Shown: in pieces, positions 5,718 to 9,092 of the stretch | Position numbering within the stretch: the first letter of the stretch is position 1 | How the letters are laid out: the number at the start of each line of letters is the position of its first letter | NCBI GenBank assembly: GCA_964475115.1 | Contig: CAYYVJ010000080.1 | Span: forward strand, 1 to 9,092 | DNA from: CAYYVJ01 sp964475115 | Lineage (GTDB): Bacteria > Bacillota > Clostridia > Lachnospirales > Lachnospiraceae | Reading direction: 5' to 3' | DNA length: 9,092 bases | Position numbers and translations under genes: made by a program | Notes under the pieces: model-generated | Told to the model about the DNA's origin: nothing | The model's input: the letters and a program-made list of their open reading frames with translations, nothing else | Databases searched by the model: none

Positions 5718-6701
5718 ATGGGTATTTTTGGTGGACAATTTTCAAATGTGGTTGAATGGGAAGAATATCGCGATGACGTTCTTTTTTGGAAATGGAATAA
5801 TAACGAGATAAAAAAAGGAAGTAAGCTTATTATACGTCCAGGACAAGATGCTATTTTCATGTATAATGGTAAGATAGAAGGTGTATTTACCGATGAAGGA
5901 AGCTTTGATATAGCATCTGAAATTGTTCCTTTTCTATCCACATTAAAAGGTTTTAAGTTTGGATTCAATAGTGGAATGAGGGCAGAAGTTCTCTTTATTA
6001 ATACAAAAGAATTTACAGTAAAATGGGGAACAAAAAATGAGATCAATATACCTGTTCAAAATCTGGATTTACCAGGAGGTTTACCTATCAGGTCTTTTGG
6101 TAACTTTAGTTGCAAGATATCTGATCATCAGGCATTAATTGATAAGATTGCTGGCATTAAGAAAATGTTCACAATAGATGAAGTAAAAGAACGTGTATTA
6201 TCTAAGCTGGATCAACTATTAATGAAATGGATTGTAAAGGAAGGGAAAGATATAGCTGACTTGATGGCAACTTCTTTTGATATTTCCAAAGGAATCCGAG
6301 AAGACTTAGATATGGAAATGATTAGACTGGGAATCACTATTACGGACTTTAGTATACAAAGTTTCTCTTATCCACCAGAAATTCAAGAGAAGATTCAAAA
6401 GGTTGCTTCCCATAGTATGGTAGGTAATCTTGGCCGTTATCAGAATATAAGCATGGTTGATGCGATGTCTGATAGTAAAGGTGGAACAGGTGGTGGAGCA
6501 GCAGATATGGCTACTTCAATGGCAGGAATGCAGATGGGAATGATGATGGGTAAACAGATGGTTGACCAAATGGAAAACCAGTCTAATACATCGGCAGTTA
6601 ATCAGGCGAAAAATGATGCTGCACCAAATTTTTGTCCTAATTGTGGTACAAAGACAGGAGAAACTAATTTTTGTTCAAATTGTGGGACAAAACTAGTATA
6701 G
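5718..6701 (+). CDS. YdjI-like SPFH/band-7 protein with C-terminal zinc ribbon
   Basis: A 327-residue protein of the YdjI type (often annotated as virion core protein or SPFH domain protein). Residues about 20-225 form the SPFH/band-7 region: a beta-rich part with IIRPGQDAIFMYNGKIEGVF (38-57), then a helical part ending in ITITDFSIQSFSYPPEIQEKIQKV (206-229). A Gly-rich hinge (255-260) and a methionine-rich stretch with nine Met in residues 264-285 follow. The zinc ribbon at the end has two CxxCG knuckles (Cys306/309 and 319/322). There is no signal peptide or transmembrane helix, so it should be a cytosolic, membrane-peripheral protein. In Bacillus subtilis YdjI acts with YdjG and YdjH to recruit PspA to the membrane; neither of those is present here. 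The start has AGGAGG (5705-5710) at good spacing. pcrA starts 8 nt after its stop. Confidence 0.85.
   Translation: MGIFGGQFSNVVEWEEYRDDVLFWKWNNNEIKKGSKLIIRPGQDAIFMYNGKIEGVFTDEGSFDIASEIVPFLSTLKGFKFGFNSGMRAEVLFINTKEFTVKWGTKNEINIPVQNLDLPGGLPIRSFGNFSCKISDHQALIDKIAGIKKMFTIDEVKERVLSKLDQLLMKWIVKEGKDIADLMATSFDISKGIREDLDMEMIRLGITITDFSIQSFSYPPEIQEKIQKVASHSMVGNLGRYQNISMVDAMSDSKGGTGGGAADMATSMAGMQMGMMMGKQMVDQMENQSNTSAVNQAKNDAAPNFCPNCGTKTGETNFCSNCGTKLV
6627..6691 (+). repeat. 39-bp-period tandem duplication encoding the zinc knuckles
   Basis: Two 26-bp copies (6627-6652 and 6666-6691) agree at 23 of 26 positions and are offset by 39 bp, or 13 codons. Each encodes NFC-x2-CGTK, so the four-cysteine ribbon looks like a duplicated CxxC unit that still keeps its similarity at the DNA level. 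Confidence 0.7.
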
Positions 6702-6709
6702 ATATAATT

Positions 6710-8917
6710 ATGAGTATATATGATTCACTAAATGTAATGCAGCGAGCAGCTGTGTATCATACAGAAGGGCCTCTCCTTATTTTAGCAGGAGCAGGTTCAG
6801 GAAAAACCAGGGTATTGACCCATAGAATAGCATATTTAATAGAAGAAAAAGGAATCAACCCTTGGAATATTATGGCCATTACCTTTACAAATAAGGCTGC
6901 AGGTGAAATGCGAGAAAGGGTAGACAATATTGTAGGATTTGGTTCTGAAAGTGTCTGGGTAAGTACATTTCACTCTAGTTGTGTACGTATTTTAAGGAGA
7001 CATATAGATCGTCTAGGTTATGATAATAATTTTACGATCTATGATGGAGATGACCAAAAAACTCTCGTTAAAGAGATTTGTAAAAGATTAGATGTAGATA
7101 CAAAGATTTATAAAGAAAGAGCGATAATTAATGCTATTTCTTCTGCAAAAGATGAGTTAATTACTCCAGAAGAATATGAGTTAAATGCAATGGCTGACTT
7201 TGCCAAAAGAAAGATTGCAGCTATTTATAAAGAGTATCAAACACAGCTTAAAAAGAATAATGCTCTAGATTTTGATGATTTAATCTATAAAACAGTTGAG
7301 CTGTTTCAGTATAATCCAGATGTATTAGAGAATTATCAAGAGCGTTTTAAATACATAATGGTAGATGAATATCAAGATACGAATACTGCACAATTTAAAT
7401 TAATAAGTCTATTAGCAAATAAGTACAAAAATCTTTGTGTAGTTGGTGATGACGATCAATCCATTTATAAATTTCGAGGAGCAAATATTGAAAATATTTT
7501 GAATTTTGAAAAAGTGTTTCCTGGAGCGGAAGTTATAAAGTTAGAACAGAATTATCGTTCTTCTTCAAATATATTAAATGCAGCTAATATGGTAATAAAG
7601 CATAATATGGGAAGAAAAGAAAAATCACTTTGGACTGAAAAAGAAGAAGGTGAAAAAATCAGATTCTTACAATGTGAGACAGCTTATGAAGAAGCGGAAA
7701 TGATAGTAAGAGAAATAAAAGATAGAGTGGGAAGCGGAAAGCTGCAATATAGTGATTGTGCCTTACTATATAGGACAAATGCTCAATCACGTGTTTTGGA
7801 AGAACAATTTGTGCGTTCAAACATACCATATAAAGTAGTGGGTGGTGTAAACTTTTACCAGAGAAAAGAAATCAAGGATTTGCTTTCTTACTTAAAAACC
7901 ATTGATAATGGAAGAGATGACCTGGCAGTAAGAAGAATTATTAATGTTCCCAAAAGAGGGATAGGTCTTACTACGATGGATAAAGTACAAGAATATGCAC
8001 TTAAAAATGACATGAGTTTTTATGATGCCTTGAAGGATTCAGAAGAAATCGGAACAATAGGCAGAGCTGCTTCCAAAATAAAACCTTTTGTATCTATGAT
8101 TCAAGTCTTTAGAAGCAAACTAGGATATATGTCTCTTACTAAGCTTATGGAAGATATTATTGAGGAAACAGGATATGTAAAAGAACTTGAAGATGAGGGA
8201 ACAGAGGAAGCAGAAGGCAGAATTGAAAATATTAATGAATTAATTAGTAAGGTTGCAGATTATGAAGAAGGCACAGAAAATCCAAACCTAAGTGAGTTTT
8301 TAGAAGAGGTTGCTTTAATTGCGGATATTGATAGTTTAGATGAATCGAATAACCGAGTAGTGTTAATGACTCTTCATAGTGCAAAAGGGCTAGAGTTCCC
8401 TAAGGTATTTCTATGTGGCATGGAGGACGGTTTATTTCCAAGTTATATGACAATTACTTCGGAGGATCCTACGGAAATTGAAGAAGAGAGAAGACTTTGC
8501 TATGTTGGAATCACAAGGGCAATGGAAAGTCTGACCATAAGCTGTGCAAAACAACGTATGATTCGTGGAGAAACTCAATGGAATAAGGCTTCTAGATTCT
8601 TAAAGGAAATACCAGTTGAACTTATGGATGGAAATCCAAAAGATGTAAAATCCAAAAGTACTCCAAAACAAACAAGTTTTTCTGATGCAAAAATGGCATT
8701 TAGAGCAAAGCCATATGAAACGAAGCAGTATACAGTAAATAAATCAGATGGATTAGACTATGGAATAGGTGATACCGTGTCCCATATGAAATTTGGAATA
8801 GGAACGGTACAGGATATCGTAGAGGGTGGAAGAGATTACGAGGTTACAGTAGAGTTTGAAAAATCTGGAATAAAAAAAATGTTTGCTTCTTTTGCAAAAT
8901 TGAAGAAAAATGAGTAA
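6710..8917 (+). CDS. pcrA: ATP-dependent DNA helicase PcrA (UvrD/Rep superfamily 1)
   Basis: A complete 735-residue SF1A 3'-5' DNA helicase used in repair, replication restart and removal of RecA or stalled polymerase. All motifs are present: Q motif LNVMQRAAV (7-15), Walker A AGAGSGKT (26-33), Ia ITFTNKAAGEM (57-67), Ib STFHSS (85-90), II VDEYQDTN (218-225), III GDDDQSIYKFRGA (246-258), IV QNYRSS (280-285), V LHSAKGLEFP (555-564) and VI RRLCYVGITRA (594-604). A variable linker follows. The C-terminal Tudor-like module GDTVSHMKFGIGTV (687-700) binds RNA polymerase in Bacillus PcrA. ATG 6710 gives the usual family N-terminus, but it has no Shine-Dalgarno sequence and probably relies on coupling to the SPFH gene 8 nt upstream. 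An alternative TTG at 6671 has AGGAGA ahead of it. pcrB and ligA, its neighbours in Bacillus, are not seen in the window. Confidence 0.96.
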   Translation: MSIYDSLNVMQRAAVYHTEGPLLILAGAGSGKTRVLTHRIAYLIEEKGINPWNIMAITFTNKAAGEMRERVDNIVGFGSESVWVSTFHSSCVRILRRHIDRLGYDNNFTIYDGDDQKTLVKEICKRLDVDTKIYKERAIINAISSAKDELITPEEYELNAMADFAKRKIAAIYKEYQTQLKKNNALDFDDLIYKTVELFQYNPDVLENYQERFKYIMVDEYQDTNTAQFKLISLLANKYKNLCVVGDDDQSIYKFRGANIENILNFEKVFPGAEVIKLEQNYRSSSNILNAANMVIKHNMGRKEKSLWTEKEEGEKIRFLQCETAYEEAEMIVREIKDRVGSGKLQYSDCALLYRTNAQSRVLEEQFVRSNIPYKVVGGVNFYQRKEIKDLLSYLKTIDNGRDDLAVRRIINVPKRGIGLTTMDKVQEYALKNDMSFYDALKDSEEIGTIGRAASKIKPFVSMIQVFRSKLGYMSLTKLMEDIIEETGYVKELEDEGTEEAEGRIENINELISKVADYEEGTENPNLSEFLEEVALIADIDSLDESNNRVVLMTLHSAKGLEFPKVFLCGMEDGLFPSYMTITSEDPTEIEEERRLCYVGITRAMESLTISCAKQRMIRGETQWNKASRFLKEIPVELMDGNPKDVKSKSTPKQTSFSDAKMAFRAKPYETKQYTVNKSDGLDYGIGDTVSHMKFGIGTVQDIVEGGRDYEVTVEFEKSGIKKMFASFAKLKKNE

Positions 8918-9003
8918 ATATGGGTATACTAAAATAGTAAAAGCTTATACTATGATGAGTACTTATAATATATATAAAGTATTTATAAAAAAACTTGGTT
9001 TTA

Positions 9004-9032
9004 TGGTAAAATCTTGTAAATAGTGGTATAAT
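9004..9032 (+). promoter_or_regulatory. Extended -10 promoter before the last gene
   Basis: TGGTATAAT (9024-9032) is an extended -10 element with a perfect TATAAT. The -35 candidate TGGTAA (9004-9009), 17 bp away, matches only 3/6, which an extended -10 can tolerate. The rest of the 149-nt gap after pcrA is very AT-rich. It holds only weak, irregular hairpins (such as 8935-8952 and 8959-8984) and no clear terminator. Confidence 0.6.
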
Positions 9033-9066
9033 ATGAAATATAAAATTCAGAAAGGGAGTGTAGATA

Positions 9067-9092
9067 ATGACAACTAAATTTGAAGAATTATT
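9067..9092 (+). CDS. Start of an unidentified gene, cut by the window edge
   Basis: ATG at 9067 follows a good AAGGGAG site (9052-9058) with 8-nt spacing and a promoter upstream, so a real gene very likely begins here. Only MTTKFEEL and part of the next codon are visible. That is too little to name a family. Confidence 0.65.

Noticed and set aside
5711..6046. 111-codon open frame on the minus strand over the start of the SPFH gene
   Set aside because: It is antisense to a conserved SPFH domain, its product matches nothing I recognise, and the SPFH gene has a clear ribosome site.
6680..6708. Promoter for pcrA (TTGTGG-17-TATAAT)
   Set aside because: The -35 matches only 3/6 and the predicted start would lie downstream of the preferred ATG at 6710, removing the Q motif.
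8918..9000. Terminator after pcrA
   Set aside because: Several short A/T-only inverted repeats exist, but none has a GC-containing stem followed by a T tract. pcrA may read through or end by another route.
1..9092. Mobile elements, CRISPR arrays, tRNA or rRNA genes, toxin-antitoxin or defence genes
   Set aside because: I looked for transposase, integrase or nuclease motifs, regularly spaced repeats and conserved RNA sequence and saw none. Nearly all coding space is taken by recognisable families.

Overview
The window looks like chromosomal DNA from a low-GC Gram-positive anaerobe, most likely a member of the Clostridia (a Lachnospiraceae-like relative would fit). The grounds are the strongly AT-rich composition, the strong AGGAGG-type ribosome binding sites, near-consensus sigma-A promoters, a Clostridia-style feoA-feoA-feoB-cysteine-rich-peptide cluster, and YerC, DUF1836, DUF2935 and PcrA proteins of Firmicutes type. 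The species call is inference. There is no transposase, integrase, CRISPR array, tRNA or rRNA, and nothing suggests recent transfer.

Layout, left to right. (1) 2-844: 3' part of a two-repeat DUF2935 gene, closed by a terminator at 877-907. (2) 944-3720: a ferrous-iron uptake operon. A perfect-consensus promoter and a Fur-like box precede two feoA genes, feoB and a 53-residue FeoB-associated Cys-rich membrane peptide. (3) 3754-4124: a yerC/trpR-like regulator gene with a repeated candidate operator upstream, closed by a nested, probably bidirectional terminator (4137-4190). (4) 4225-4797, minus strand: a DUF1836 predicted MerR-like regulator, convergent with yerC and divergent from pspA. (5) 4948-6701: pspA, an intergenic hairpin terminator, then a YdjI-like SPFH-domain gene with a C-terminal zinc ribbon. 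(6) 6710-8917: a complete pcrA/uvrD-type helicase gene starting 8 nt after the SPFH stop. (7) 9067 onward: the first codons of an unidentified gene with its own extended -10 promoter.

How the genes work together. The feo genes form a standard Fe(II) import unit, with the cytosolic FeoA proteins as partners of the FeoB GTPase-permease; the Fur-like box implies iron repression. PspA and the SPFH protein form a reduced version of the Bacillus pspA-ydjGHI membrane-stress module. The divergent DUF1836 gene is a natural candidate regulator of it. pcrA has no convincing promoter of its own and probably depends on transcription from the SPFH gene. In Bacillus subtilis yerC lies close to pcrA, so the pspA/SPFH/DUF1836 block may have been inserted between two old neighbours.

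I see no clearly new multi-gene defence or mobile system. The most useful leads are the repeated operator before yerC, the two dyads in the DUF1836/pspA divergent region, the compact PspA/SPFH-zinc-ribbon pair, and the start of pcrA.
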